DNA of 64,000 nt. It comes from Stictocephala bisonia. Taxonomy: Eukaryota; Arthropoda; Insecta; Hemiptera; Membracidae. This document shows, one piece after another, positions 48,300 to 58,280 of this stretch (position 1 is the first letter of the stretch; each line of letters starts with the position of its first letter). The notes below the pieces were generated by a model, which ran no database searches, was not told where the DNA came from, and saw only the letters and a program-made list of their open reading frames with translations. The stretch covers positions 22,326-86,325 of the forward strand of contig JAQJVL010002680.1 in NCBI GenBank assembly GCA_035578905.1, in the 5' to 3' direction. The translations under genes and the position numbers were made by a program.

Positions 48300-48990
48300 C
48301 AATAACATAATACATATCATTATGTAATAAATATCACATTAACTGTAGAATATATTTAGTCCTTCAAAGTTCGTTACATCCGATATCTTGATTACTACAT
48401 TTCCTTAACCAAACAACACTCTCTACATTATTATAGTTATTTGTACTCATGCCATGTTTTAACCGTCATTAGTTACATTTTAGTATGCTCAACTCTTAGA
48501 GGTACATATCGTGTTTTAAAAATAAAAAGCATTCCCAATATTTTTTAGCCCGTTAAGATACAATATTTACCATAACACTGAATATAAAGTATACCAATAG
48601 AATATTTTTATTACTATATACAACAATAGAACCAACAATATTTTATGTTTATATAACTAACTTAATTACTAACAAATTTCAAGAAAATGTCTTGAGACAA
48701 AAATCTAGCCATAAGTTGAGGAAGTATATTTATACACGTCCATTCACTTGCAGAGATTACTAAAGTCCTAAACATGTACCGCCAGGTCTAGCTGTGGCCA
48801 AACATTTGTTGTTGTCTTAGGGTCAATACAAACCACACTTTGACACATATTGTACAAGAAACACCTCGTATAAATAACAAAATAATCAGAACATATCTTT
48901 CAAAGTTACAGTTCAAATTGTATGATTAAAATAACAGATACATTTCAAAGTAATCTTAGAACTTAGGCTTTAAGCGGCTGGTGTCATAAC
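48300..48990. other. Non-coding stretch
   Basis: AT-rich with no feature supported. Confidence 0.6.
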
Positions 48991-48998
48991 TAGAATTT

Positions 48999-49260
48999 AC
49001 ATTTTCAGGTGACAACCGCGTCAAGGTACTATCTACAATATTTACAAGATAACCAGACGTTTCGCCCATACTGTGATGTGGCATCCTCAGTAGTTCTCTG
49101 AGACTCAGAAGTATCAGAGTTAGTGTTTATAATATAGACAATATAGTGTTATAGTCAATAGTCTCAGAGAAACCGTTGAGGATGCCACATCACGTAGATG
49201 CAACATTTTGTAAATATTGTAGATGACTGTAACCTTGACGCGGTTGTCACCGGAAAATGT
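48999..49260. mobile_element. Foldback MITE, ~100-bp inverted arms
   Basis: ACATTTTCAGGTGACAACCG at the left end mirrors the right end, and homology continues through GCGTCAAGG, CTACAATATTTACAA and GATGTGGCATCCTCA on both sides, with a loop near 49,110-49,160. No coding capacity. Confidence 0.85.
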
Positions 49261-49264
49261 AGAT

Positions 49265-49885
49265 GGTAAATTTAAAAGTATTTTATCTAAAATTCTTCAA
49301 CTAAGGGAATATTAATTATCTTAATTAAAAAATCAAAACATCTTTCTATATCACTCAGAAATTAAAATCTGTCAGTAACATATATTTGAAATGTTGAATT
49401 ACATATTCAGTAATATATTGGAATAAAATTAAACAACAATATACTTTATTCAATAAAATTATAACACACAATGAATATGTATAGAATAAATTTAAAAAAT
49501 TATTTACTACAAAAAACAGAAATATAGCGCAAAAATATGTTCTGGTCTATATAGAATAGCTTTCTTCTTGTTTTTGTTTGGTTTTTATAGCTTTCTTTTT
49601 GATTGATCATTTTTGTTTTATTTTTCATTTACTGCACTAGTATAGTGATTTATGATATTTTATAATGTTACTTTCCTTTTAAAGAGAGCTCTTTGGTACT
49701 TTTTTCACCAGTGTTTTGTTTTAATTCCTAAGGCAGATTCCAATTTTTCATGAACGAATCGACCAAATTAAAAATAATATATTAACGTGAATATAAAAAT
49801 AATTTTACTTCCTTTCCAAAAATTAAACGTTAGAACAATAAAAATAAATAAACAGGGTTACAATCAGTAAAATAACTGACACAAA
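49265..49885. other. Non-coding stretch
   Basis: AT-rich with no feature supported. Confidence 0.6.
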
Positions 49886-49890
49886 AACAT

Positions 49891-50297
49891 CAGTAATGAG
49901 TATTAGAACCAGTTAGCTCCGGTCTGATCTCGTGTAAGCTGGGTAGTACATACCCATGTTTGACATGACACTTAACACCTACCTGACACGTATTTTAGAC
50001 AAGGTCAAGGTCGACTACTCTACCAGTAATGAGTATTAGAACCAGTTAGCTCCGGTCTGATCTCGTGTAAGCTGGGTAGTACATACCCATGTTTGACATG
50101 ACACTTAACACCTACCTGACACGTATTTTAGACAAGGTCAAGGTCGACTACTCTACCAGTAATGAGTATTAGAACCAGTTAGCTCCGGTCTGATCTCGTG
50201 TAAGCTGGGTAGTACATACCCATGTTTGACATGACACTTAACACCTACCTGACACGTATTTTAGACAAGGTCAAGGTCGACTACTCTACCAGTAATG
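49891..50297. repeat. 133-bp tandem repeat, three identical units
   Basis: CAGTAATG starts at 49,891, 50,024, 50,157 and again, truncated, at 50,290. I see no differences between the three full units. The unit includes GGTCTGATCTCGTGTAAGC and GGGTAGTACATACCCATG, loosely reminiscent of the internal region of 5S rRNA. Confidence 0.96.
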
Positions 50298-50627
50298 TAC
50301 AGTAACGAATTGCAAGATGATAGTGATAAAATTATCTTTATAATAAATGAATTTTATTGAATGTGCCATAATCTATAAAGCCTTTGAAGGAAACACTATT
50401 ATCCATTCGAAAATATTCATAAGATATTGTTGAATTAAATGTAATACTTTAAAGAAATCCTGAAATCCACACAAAAATGTTTTTTTCATAGTTTGTGTGT
50501 GTGTTTTTTTGTTTGTTTCTTAATAAACATATTAGACTAACTTTTTAAATCATCGGTACAAATATTGCACCAGATGAATCGTAACTAATGCTGTGACTTT
50601 ACATCTTTTAACAATGCTTTTTACTTG

Positions 50628-50795
50628 TATTATTATTATTATTATTATTATTCAATATTAAGACGCCATCCGTAGAGATATTGGTGGATATTAAGGACGA
50701 ATAAATGTAGATGAACGAGTGAAGTCATTGTTACTACCTAAGGTCAACCGTTGCTTTGAAAGAGCCATTTATAAATAACCCAATAGCCAGGGTAA
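50628..50795 (-). repeat. SINE copy with (ATT)n tail
   Basis: The reverse complement of 32,480-32,645: AACAATGACTTCACTCGTTC and GGCGTCTTAATATT followed by an (ATT)n tract at 50,628-50,652. Confidence 0.6.
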
Positions 50796-51115
50796 CGTTG
50801 GGACCTGCAGTTTTGGAATCTGAACTAAATATGCTGTATGTAAGAGAGAGAGTAGTGGAATCTAAATCACTGATAACTAATTAACAAGCCTGATACTCAG
50901 TTTTATTCCCTATACAGTATATGGAATCTGGCAAAACTCAACATGGACAGCCCAGACTTCTCTAGTAGTATGTAATTCGATGGCAACCATTAGCGGACGC
51001 CATGTTGGTATTAATATGAACAAGCATAGAATCAATTACCTACAATGCTCTCAACACTTTGCCCCCAAGTAGCTGGGTTACAGCACTGCGCTACTAGCGC
51101 CGACAAATGTATATG

Positions 51116-51204
51116 AAAGTATCCACAAACTACGTAAATATACTTCAATAAAGGTACTGCATAGTTATCTACGTCATACTGCGTAAATACACTTCGATAA
51201 AGGA
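51116..51204. repeat. 49-bp satellite, left remnant (about two units)
   Basis: Same unit as 60,766-61,445 (AAAGGTATTGCACAGTTATC then TACGTCATACTGCG and TAAATATACTTCAAT). The last six bases, AAAGGA (51,199-51,204), are the left target duplication of the adjoining element. Confidence 0.9.
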
Positions 51205-51295
51205 AGTAGAAGGGTTATGTTCCTTTACCAACGTCCCAAGTACGACTTTCGTCCAAAATACGACGGGGGGTGGGGGAAGGTCACGTGACCCTAAT

Positions 51296-51658
51296 CGATA
51301 TTTTGATTGATTTTGATTGATTTTGATTTGATTTTGATTGATTTTGATTGATTTTTAATGGGCTTTGATTTGATTTTGATTGATTTTGATTGATTTTTAA
51401 TGGGCTTTGATTTGATTTTGATTGACCTTAATCGATTTTTAGTGGGCTTTGATTTGATTTTGATTGACCTTAACCGATTTTTAGTGGGCTTTGATTGACT
51501 TTGATTTGATTTTGATTGACTTTGATTTGATTTTGATTGACTTTGATTTGATTTTGATTGACTTTGATTTGATTTTGATTGACCTTAATCGATTTTTAGT
51601 GGGCTTTGATTGACTTTGATTTGATTTTGATTGACTTTGATTTGATTTTGATTGATTT
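51296..51658. repeat. TTGATTGACTTTGATTTGATT repeats in the left TIR
   Basis: Alternating 10-11-bp words TTGATTGATT, TTGATTTGAT and GGGCTTTGAT make a degenerate array. It is mirrored at about 60,308-60,670, where it yields (KSKSIKI)n-type frames on the plus strand. Not coding. Confidence 0.93.
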
Positions 51659-51976
51659 TTATGGTGGCGGCCACCTGCCGGATCCAAACGTTATTGATTG
51701 TTTCGGAGAGTGGGGAAGCCACCTGCCGGATCCAAGCGTTATTGATTGTTTCGGAGAATACCTTCGGGGGTTCCCGGAGATTGTCGGGAACCTTCATTCC
51801 CTTGTTATACTATATAAAATACACTATTAGCCTTGTTATACTATATAAAATGCATTATTTTCTCTTATACTCTATAGTAAATCTATACTCCGATTGGTCC
51901 ATTTTTTGTGACGTCATCCAAGATGTGCCCATGTTTCCCGCCAAATTTTCTAACCTCACTTTTCCTAACCTCACAT

Positions 51977-52800
51977 TTCCCTCCAAATTCCCTTGTTATA
52001 CTATATAAAATACACTATTAGCCTTGCTATACTATATAAAATGCATTATTTTCTCTTACACTCTATAGTAAATCTATACTCTATGGGACAGACTTTGACG
52101 CACATTCCTTTCCCCGCTGCGGAAAGTGAATGCGTTTCTGACGCTAAAGCCGACCTTCTTCTTCTATTTACTACCTCCTGCACTCTTGTGCTCTCATCCA
52201 TCTTCTTACGGAATCCCGTCTGGTTATTTTCTGTTTTTATGTTTTTATGTTTTTCTGTTTTCCTGTTTTCTGTTTTCCTGTTTTCCTGTTTTCCTGTTTT
52301 TCTGTTTTCCTGTTTTTCTGTTTTTCTGTTTTTCTGTTCCATGTTTCCCGCCAAATTTTCTAACCTCACTTTTCCTAACCTCACATTTCCCTCCAAATTC
52401 CCTTGTTATACTATATAAAATACACTATTAGCCTTGCTATACTATATAAAATGCATTATTTTCTCTTACACTCTATAGTAAATCTATACTCTATGGGACA
52501 GACTTTGACGCACATTCCTTTCCCCGCTGCGGAAAGTGAATGCGTTTCTGACGCTAAAGCCGACCTTCTTCTTCTATTTACTACCTCCTGCACTCTTGTG
52601 CTCTCATCCATCTTCTTACGGAATCCCGTCTGGTTATTTTCTGTTTTTATGTTTTTATGTTTTTCTGTTTTCCTGTTTTCTGTTTTCCTGTTTTCCTGTT
52701 TTCCTGTTTTTCTGTTTTCCTGTTTTTCTGTTTTTCTGTTTTTCTGTTTTTCTGTTTTTCTGTTTTTCTGTTTTTCTGTTTTTCTGTTTTTCTGTTTTTC
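51977..52800. repeat. Direct duplication (~410 bp period) in the left TIR
   Basis: The block starting CCAAATTCCCTTG, containing two TTATACTATATAAAAT boxes, CTATGGGACAGACTTTGACG and the start of the octamer array, occurs twice (from 51,983 and 52,393). The right TIR has the same duplication with a 538-bp period, the extra length being octamers. Confidence 0.9.
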
Positions 52801-53000
52801 TGTTTTTCTGTTTTTCTGTTTTTCTGTTTTTCTGTTTTTCTGTTTTTCTGTTTTTCTGTTTTTCTGTTTTTCTGTTTTTCTGTTTTTCTGTTTTTCTATT
52901 TTTCTGTTTTTCTGTTTTTCTGTTTTTCTGTTTTTCTGTTTTTCTGTTTTCCTGTTTTCCTGTTTTTCTGTTTTTCTGTTTTCCTGTTCTTCTTTTTTCC
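52645..53000. repeat. CTGTTTTT octamer array in the left TIR
   Basis: About 40 units of CTGTTTTT with occasional CTGTTTTC. Shorter counterpart at 52,230-52,337; mirrors at 58,850-59,205 and 59,505-59,735. The Phe/Cys/Leu-rich and Lys/Asn/Arg-rich frames are artefacts. Confidence 0.96.
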
Positions 53001-53561
53001 TGTTGGTAGATAATATATGGGCGAATCATCCTCACTTTTCTGCCCTCTGATTGATCGAGAGCGGTCACGTGACCAGATCAAAGATGACAGCCTTTCCCTT
53101 CTTATACTATATAAAATACACTCCTAACCTATCCTTTCCTCCGTTATACTATATAAAATGTAAAAAGATGGTGGTCTTTTATACATGTTCTTCCGGCGAC
53201 TGTCGGCTACCTTCGTACGCTCTTCACCCAAATGCTACGCTCTGATTGGTTGCCTCCCTCACACGTAATCTTTCTCACACGTACTGTTAGCCTACCTATT
53301 TAAATTAATTTTGAATTTAATAGTTCTGAATGTTTAATAAATACACTGTCAACATGCGCTCTTACCAATACACGTTTTTAATTAATTATTTATACAATAA
53401 TGAAGGGGCAATTCTTTTTATATTATCTGTTTATAATTTGACATTCACTGTTAGTCTACCTATTTAAATTAACTTTTTATTTAATTTTTCTCAATATTTT
53501 GTTTAGTACACTATTAACATGCGCTCTTACCTTCATGTACTCATCTACGGCTTTCTTTAAC

Positions 53562-53940
53562 ATACATCGTTACCTACCTATACTTCCGTTAAAAATACTA
53601 ATCATTAGGTAACCTCAAATCCCTACTTAACACTCTAGACAACCCGCAATACACGTTTTATTTAAAAATTAAGGAACAGATATAATAGGTGATGACGTCA
53701 GCTCCCGCACTTTAGTATTACGTCACAGATTTCAAGGTCACGAGGAGTGTTTAAAAAAAAAAAAAAACTTCTTGCACAGAACAATTTCTATTTCCAGAAA
53801 TTGTTCTGTGCAAGAAGTTTTTTTCTCTCTTTTTTTTTCTTTTTTCTTTTTTCCAACTTTATTTACAAATAAATATTTTACAAATACATATGTTACAAAA
53901 GTAAATCTTAAAACTAAACCACAGTGTTGACTACTCTCCT
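53562..53940. other. Non-coding segment inside the left TIR, with CRE-like sites and a hairpin
   Basis: TGACGTCA at about 53,694 and TTACGTCA at about 53,719 lie upstream of a perfect 29-bp-stem hairpin (53,761-53,824). A T-rich tract precedes the 3' end of the 137-aa ORF. Confidence 0.7.
53761..53824. repeat. Perfect 29-bp hairpin with 6-nt loop
   Basis: 53,761-53,789 (A-run, then CTTCTTGCACAGAACAATTT and CT) and 53,796-53,824 are exact reverse complements around ATTTCC. It lies 117 bp beyond the stop codon of the minus-strand 137-aa ORF. Confidence 0.95.
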
Positions 53941-54354
53941 TCAGTTTATCTCTGTTTCTTCAATTAACGGAGCTGTGAGATCTACTACTGGATATTCCAT
54001 CTCCGGTAATGTGTTGTCATCCTCTCCATACAGCATATCAAGCAGTCTGTTGTAAGTGTCCCGTTCACTCGGTTTCCAAAACAAGCTTTTAAAAAGTCTT
54101 ATAAATCTTTCTTCAGAAAGCTTGATTTCGGAACAATGACATTCGGATGGAATTCTCCAAATTTGTTTGACAAATATACATTCAGTAAAATGTACTCCAA
54201 AACTTTTTTCAACTGTAAATTTCTTTTTAAATTTTAATTCCTCCACTTTTTCTGCAATTTGACTCATTTCTGAAAGTTTCTCCTCATCACTGGAACACCA
54301 TACTGGTCTTAACAATCTAATTTGAAACATAATTATTCTCAAGTCTGTGTTCAT
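53941..54354 (-). CDS. Element-encoded hypothetical protein, 137 aa
   Basis: I choose the ATG at 54,354; the frame is open further upstream, but only into an (AT)n tract. The protein has basic and acidic stretches (SSDEEKLSEMSQIAEKVEEL, a likely short helix near residues 22-45), a central Cys-containing part (FTECIFV, SECHCSEI) and an acidic C-terminus (LYGEDDNTLPEMEYPVVDLT). No transmembrane segment or signal peptide. The mixed, non-repetitive composition in a region with little other coding signal supports a real gene. It lies inside the TIRs and transcribes toward the left TIR. I recognise no Polinton core family; function unknown. Confidence 0.5.
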   Translation of the reverse strand: MNTDLRIIMFQIRLLRPVWCSSDEEKLSEMSQIAEKVEELKFKKKFTVEKSFGVHFTECIFVKQIWRIPSECHCSEIKLSEERFIRLFKSLFWKPSERDTYNRLLDMLYGEDDNTLPEMEYPVVDLTAPLIEETEIN

Positions 54355-54828
54355 TGTAATGGTGTTTTCTGTGCGAGTCTTCAAATCAGAGTGACTAGGT
54401 GTATGTGTACAACTCCTATATATATATATATATATATATATATACCCTCAACTAGGTGTGTGGTGGGGGGAAGCAATTTATTCTTTTTCCTACTCCCTTC
54501 CATAAACAACTCTATTTATAGTCTGGGTTGGGCTAACTCGGGTTATAGCAATGCAGGTGAATCTGGGTTAACCTTACGTGGGTTATTAAAGCCCGGGTTA
54601 AATCAACGTGGGTTGACAAAATCCGGGTTAACACAACGTGGGTTAGCAAAATCCGGGTTAACACAACGTGGGTTAATAAAATCTGGGTTAAATCAGCGTG
54701 GGTTAATAACACCCGGGTTTACAGGTCTGGTGGGAAATGTTCTTCTGGCTGGAGCGTGTAGCTCTTTGGCGATGATTTCTCTCACATTCATAACTGGATT
54801 GAATTGTGTCCAATTCATAACTGATTAA
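54322..54828 (+). CDS. Repeat-coded ORF, 168 aa, doubtful
   Basis: The frame crosses an (AT)n tract, then encodes about six 10-residue repeats (SGLTQRGLAK type) from a 30-bp DNA repeat at about 54,560-54,720, and ends in a hydrophobic, Gly/Ala/Ser-rich segment (GLVGNVLLAGACSSLAMISL). A real start is unclear: the first ATG precedes the microsatellite. A 30-bp period keeps frames open by chance, so I give it low weight. If real, it would be a small basic repeat protein with a membrane-like tail. Confidence 0.22.
   Translation: MKHNYSQVCVHCNGVFCASLQIRVTRCMCTTPIYIYIYIYIPSTRCVVGGSNLFFFLLPSINNSIYSLGWANSGYSNAGESGLTLRGLLKPGLNQRGLTKSGLTQRGLAKSGLTQRGLIKSGLNQRGLITPGFTGLVGNVLLAGACSSLAMISLTFITGLNCVQFITD
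54535..54722. repeat. 30-bp (2 x 15) GGGTTA-containing repeat
   Basis: Half units GGGTTAACACAACGT and GGGTTAGCAAAATCC alternate, about six full units. GGGTTA begins every half unit, but the 15-bp spacing is unlike a telomere. Confidence 0.9.
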
Positions 54829-54959
54829 GATTGTTGTAGACCAAAATATTTATTGGTTTTTAAGGGATTCCACAGCCCCTCCCTGCTGCGGAAAGTGGTA
54901 GTCGACCTTCTTCTATTTGCTACCTCCTGCACTCTTGTGCTCCCTTAAGTGAGTTGTTT

Positions 54960-55394
54960 CTATTTTTCATAAAAGGTAAAGGAAACGTAAGTATGAAATT
55001 TTTCCCGCAGTCTCTTTTCTTGCGCTATGTGCTTTTCCATTTCTACATCTGCAAGTTTTCTTTTACGACATTCCCTGTTGTAATGGATTCCACGTACAAA
55101 CATCTTTAGGTCCATCCAATCCACAGTGTCGAGGTATGCCTGGAGATATTTCTGTTCAGAATTTATCGACTCCCAATGCTGCCTAATTATCTGGTTTTCT
55201 TTACGCATAAACTTCATGTCCTCTTCGTACCATTGACATTCGAATTCGTTACGTAGTTGAGCATGCCATCTTTGACTAATATCATGTTCTAGCCACATAA
55301 AGTCCTTTTGTCTAAAATATTTACCACAGCAACACTTTGAAAATGTAATATTGGACAGTTTCATTGTATATATGAAGATTTGTACATAACTCAT
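54960..55394 (-). CDS. Element-encoded hypothetical protein, 144 aa, basic and helical
   Basis: ATG at 55,394. The N-terminus (MSYVQIFIYTMKLSNITFSK) leads to a CCCGKYF cluster, followed by a Trp/Glu/Lys/Arg-rich region with helix-like runs (YEEDMKFMRKENQIIRQHWE) and a strongly basic stretch near residues 105-135 (RECRKRKLADVEMEKHIAQ, EKRLREKF) that could bind nucleic acid. No signal peptide is convincing. The first ~25 codons persist as a fragment in both arms of the 1-9.4 kb palindrome, so the gene belongs to the family. Its neighbour at 53,941 is on the same strand. No known family recognised. Confidence 0.5.
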   Translation of the reverse strand: MSYVQIFIYTMKLSNITFSKCCCGKYFRQKDFMWLEHDISQRWHAQLRNEFECQWYEEDMKFMRKENQIIRQHWESINSEQKYLQAYLDTVDWMDLKMFVRGIHYNRECRKRKLADVEMEKHIAQEKRLREKFHTYVSFTFYEK

Positions 55395-56021
55395 CCGTTT
55401 GGTTAAATACTACTTTGTGTACATTTAAAAATGTAAAAAACTGGGTCTTTTAACAGTTTCAATGTACGTATATACAAAGTCTACAAGTAATACTTTGAGC
55501 ACTACCACACTGTTACAGAATGTGGCTCGCCAAACGCTTGTGTCACAAAGGCGAAACATCAGCTTGCTTTAATATAAAGATTAGATACTTCCAACTACAT
55601 AAAAAATGTAAATTAAAAAGCATTCATTTTGTTGGAATCAAGCTTTGACCACTATCATACACTACTTCTGTACCATAGCTCTTGGTGTGAGATGATTAAG
55701 TCCGGGTGCTATAATCCGTTACGTGCGTGGCAACATTATCTAATGACAAGTCCTAATGACTTCCTTGATATCCAAATAAATGTCTATGCAAGTTTAGAAA
55801 AAAGAGAAAAAAAAAATAATGTAAGCAAGTTGGTATACCATTGAACGGCTTCACCAAGTAAAGATCGACCGTAGTGCAATGTAGGAACCTCGTACTGGGC
55901 GAACCTTCTTCATGATTACGGTAACTCCTACACCAAGTAAGTAAGTTAGTTTTGAGCAAACTCTTTTACCGTTAACCTTTAAAAACAATTTGTAAAGTCA
56001 ATTCTGTTATAATATGGACAC
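55316..56021. repeat. Shared non-coding module A (Polinton-like element copy)
   Basis: It matches 1,509-2,070 (and its mirror 7,310-7,872) in two main blocks, with differing indels; the intervening 55,600-55,860 is specific to this copy. It includes the 5' end of the 144-aa ORF. The frames at 55,629 and 55,753 show no domain. Confidence 0.78.
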
Positions 56022-56029
56022 TTTTGTTA

Positions 56030-56750
56030 GATTAACATACAAGACTGACCATACACTCTACATAGAAGACGTTTGATTATCCACTCACCTACTCAATACA
56101 CACAAAACACTTGTTTGATCACACACCCATTCATCAAACAGAACTGTCGACACTCACTCCACCTTCCCAAAGCATAAGACTTTTGAAGGGCCACCTACCA
56201 AACATTCAAAAAATCATGATAAACAAACTACACACTGTGCAGACATGACTAAAAATTCCATCATACTACCATAAAAACATTCCTATTGATATACCCCTAT
56301 CTACCCAATATACGTACCACACACCGTACATACAATACCTATGTTTAGCCACTCACATACTAAACACACAAGACTCTTGATTGACCATCCATTTACGTAA
56401 AACATGTGGACGACCTATGTACCAAACTAACCTAAATCTTGATATTTCACACACCTAGCCTTTTTATATCCTTTAGACGGTCCACTTACTCATTACACAG
56501 TCCTGTTGATAGACGTAACGAGTAGGTGTCACAGTCCCAATTTTCTTAACACGTAAGACTTTTTACGACCACCTATCTAACATACATAACTCATGATAGA
56601 CCTACCACATACTCTGTAAACATGACTTAATAGAAAGACCTTTTACAAAACACACTGTCCCTTGATAAAACACCCACCTAATCAGCACAAAAGACTTGAT
56701 AGAACACCTACTTAGTATACAAAAATGACCGCATACTGTACAAACAAGAC
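56030..56750. repeat. Degenerate CCACCTACC-type minisatellite
   Basis: Irregular units with AACATACAAGACT, CTCTTGATTGACCA and CACCTAC phrases, related to 3,530-4,640. It separates module A from the PolB gene. Confidence 0.7.
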
Positions 56751-56886
56751 TTTTCCATTAGTAGTAGAGAATTTACTTGGTTAACGTAGTACTTTTCATC
56801 AAACTACCGTTCTCTTTACTGTTTTCCACAAGATTACTTATATACAGTACTTAGAAAAAAACCTTAGTCTTTATTTAACTGTTTTT

Positions 56887-58280
56887 ATGGAAGCCCTTGA
56901 TAAGATACTGGAGAGTATGACAAAGTATATCAGAGACGGAAGTGGTTGGCAACTAAACAATGTTGAACAGATAGACTTATGTATGGTAAAATACAAACCC
57001 CTTGTAGCAGCTTCTTACATATCTACCCATAAAAGTTTGGCAGTTACTAAATGAATAATTAATATTAAAAACACGGACAATAAATGTTTTCTTTGGTCTG
57101 TTTTGTGTGCACTACATGGACATGACGGGAGTAAACATTACAGAGTGCAGTACTACAAACATTTTGAGCAGGAAATCAACATGTTAGGTATTGAATACCC
57201 AGTTAAGATTACAGATTTAGATATTTTTGAAGAAAATAATCCATCTCTGTCTATAAATGTTTTTGGGTACGAAGATGAGGAAATACATGTGATAAGAGGG
57301 ACTACACTGAAAAATCGTAAACACGTTAACTTGTTGATATTGAATGAAGAAGAGAACACACACTACTGCTTGATATCTGACCTTTCCAAGATTTTACCAC
57401 GTCCAACCAAATATCACAAGAAAGTACATTTTTGCAGCTATTGTATTCAGTCATTTCCAACTGAAGAATTGTTACAAAAACACGTACCAAACTGTACTCC
57501 TGGGGAAATCTGTAGATCAACATACATACCAACACCTAAAAGTCTTGCTCATCCTAGCAAAGGAGTTGTAAATATTAAGAATAATGATCAAAAATGTTTT
57601 ATGTGGTCAGTCTTGGCACAAATTCATCCAGATACACATCAAAACAACAGAGTAAATTATTTCAAACAATTTGAGCATGAAATTAATATGACAGGTATCA
57701 ATTATCCAGTCTTTGATCTAACACAAATCGATAAGTTTGAGAAGCTCAACCAAACAATTTCCATCAACAGCTTTGCTTATGAAAATGGTGAGCTATATCC
57801 AACTAGAATAACAAAGGAGAAAAATAGGGAGACACATGTTAATCTTTTACTTATATCAAATACAGAAGGTAAGCAACACTATTGTTTGATTACCAACATG
57901 TCCCACCTTCTCTCACATCTGACAAAACATAAAGAAGCATCTTATTACTGTAATTATTGCCTCCACCACTTTTCATCAAATGAACTGTTAACTGAGCATG
58001 AACCCTTATGTACTCCTCATGGTGTTCAAAAGACCAAACTGCCCAATGAGAATGACAAGTTGATGTACTTTAAAAACTACACGCTATGTCATAAAGTCCC
58101 CTTTACAATATATTGTGATTTTGAATCCTACATTGTGCCTATAGACACATCTTTGAACGATCCAGGAACATCCCACACCACAAACGTATCAAAGCACATT
58201 CCATCAGGCTTTTGCTACGTCATTATTTTGACAATGATGGAAAAGCTATAAAACCACCAGTAGTGTATATAGGTCCTAAG
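56887..58280 (+). pseudogene. Protein-primed PolB, N-terminal part only, with duplicated N-terminal module
   Basis: From ATG at 56,887 the frame reads an N-terminal YIRDGSGW segment, then TGA at 57,052-57,054 (in a K-G position of the family), then an open stretch to 58,251. The module KNTDNKCFLWSVL..(YYKHFEQEINM)..(VNLLIL)..HYCLIS..(CSYC..H..C) occurs twice in succession (about 56,980-57,520 and 57,521-58,040), the copies being clearly diverged. Exo I (YCDFES) follows at about 58,110. A one-base insertion near 58,228 shifts the frame; the correct frame continues to about 58,280, where the right TIR begins. Exo II, Exo III and the whole polymerase domain are absent. It cannot be an active polymerase. 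Confidence 0.88.

Larger units (their letters stand above)
51205..53561. repeat. Left terminal inverted repeat of the Polinton-like element
   Basis: Length 2,357 bp, mirrored at 58,281-60,765. From outside in: a unique 75-bp end; GGTCACGTGACC (51,279-51,290); TGATTTTGATTGA-type repeats (51,296-51,658); two direct copies of a CGGATCCAA.CGTTATTGATT block (51,676-51,760); TGACGTCA (51,911); a tandemly duplicated ~410-bp block; a CTGTTTTT octamer array; a second GGTCACGTGACC (53,063-53,074); and a unique inner end. Reading frames here are repeat shadows. Confidence 0.95.

Noticed and set aside
51993..53068. FLFFCFSV-rich and KQKNRKTE-rich frames in the left TIR, and their mirrors at 58,774-59,977
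   Set aside because: Translations of the CTGTTTTT octamer array in different frames on both strands; no coding signal outside the array.
54535..54722. GGGTTA repeats as telomeric sequence
   Set aside because: Spacing is 15 bp within a 30-bp unit; arthropod telomeres are usually TTAGG, and no pure telomeric run exists.
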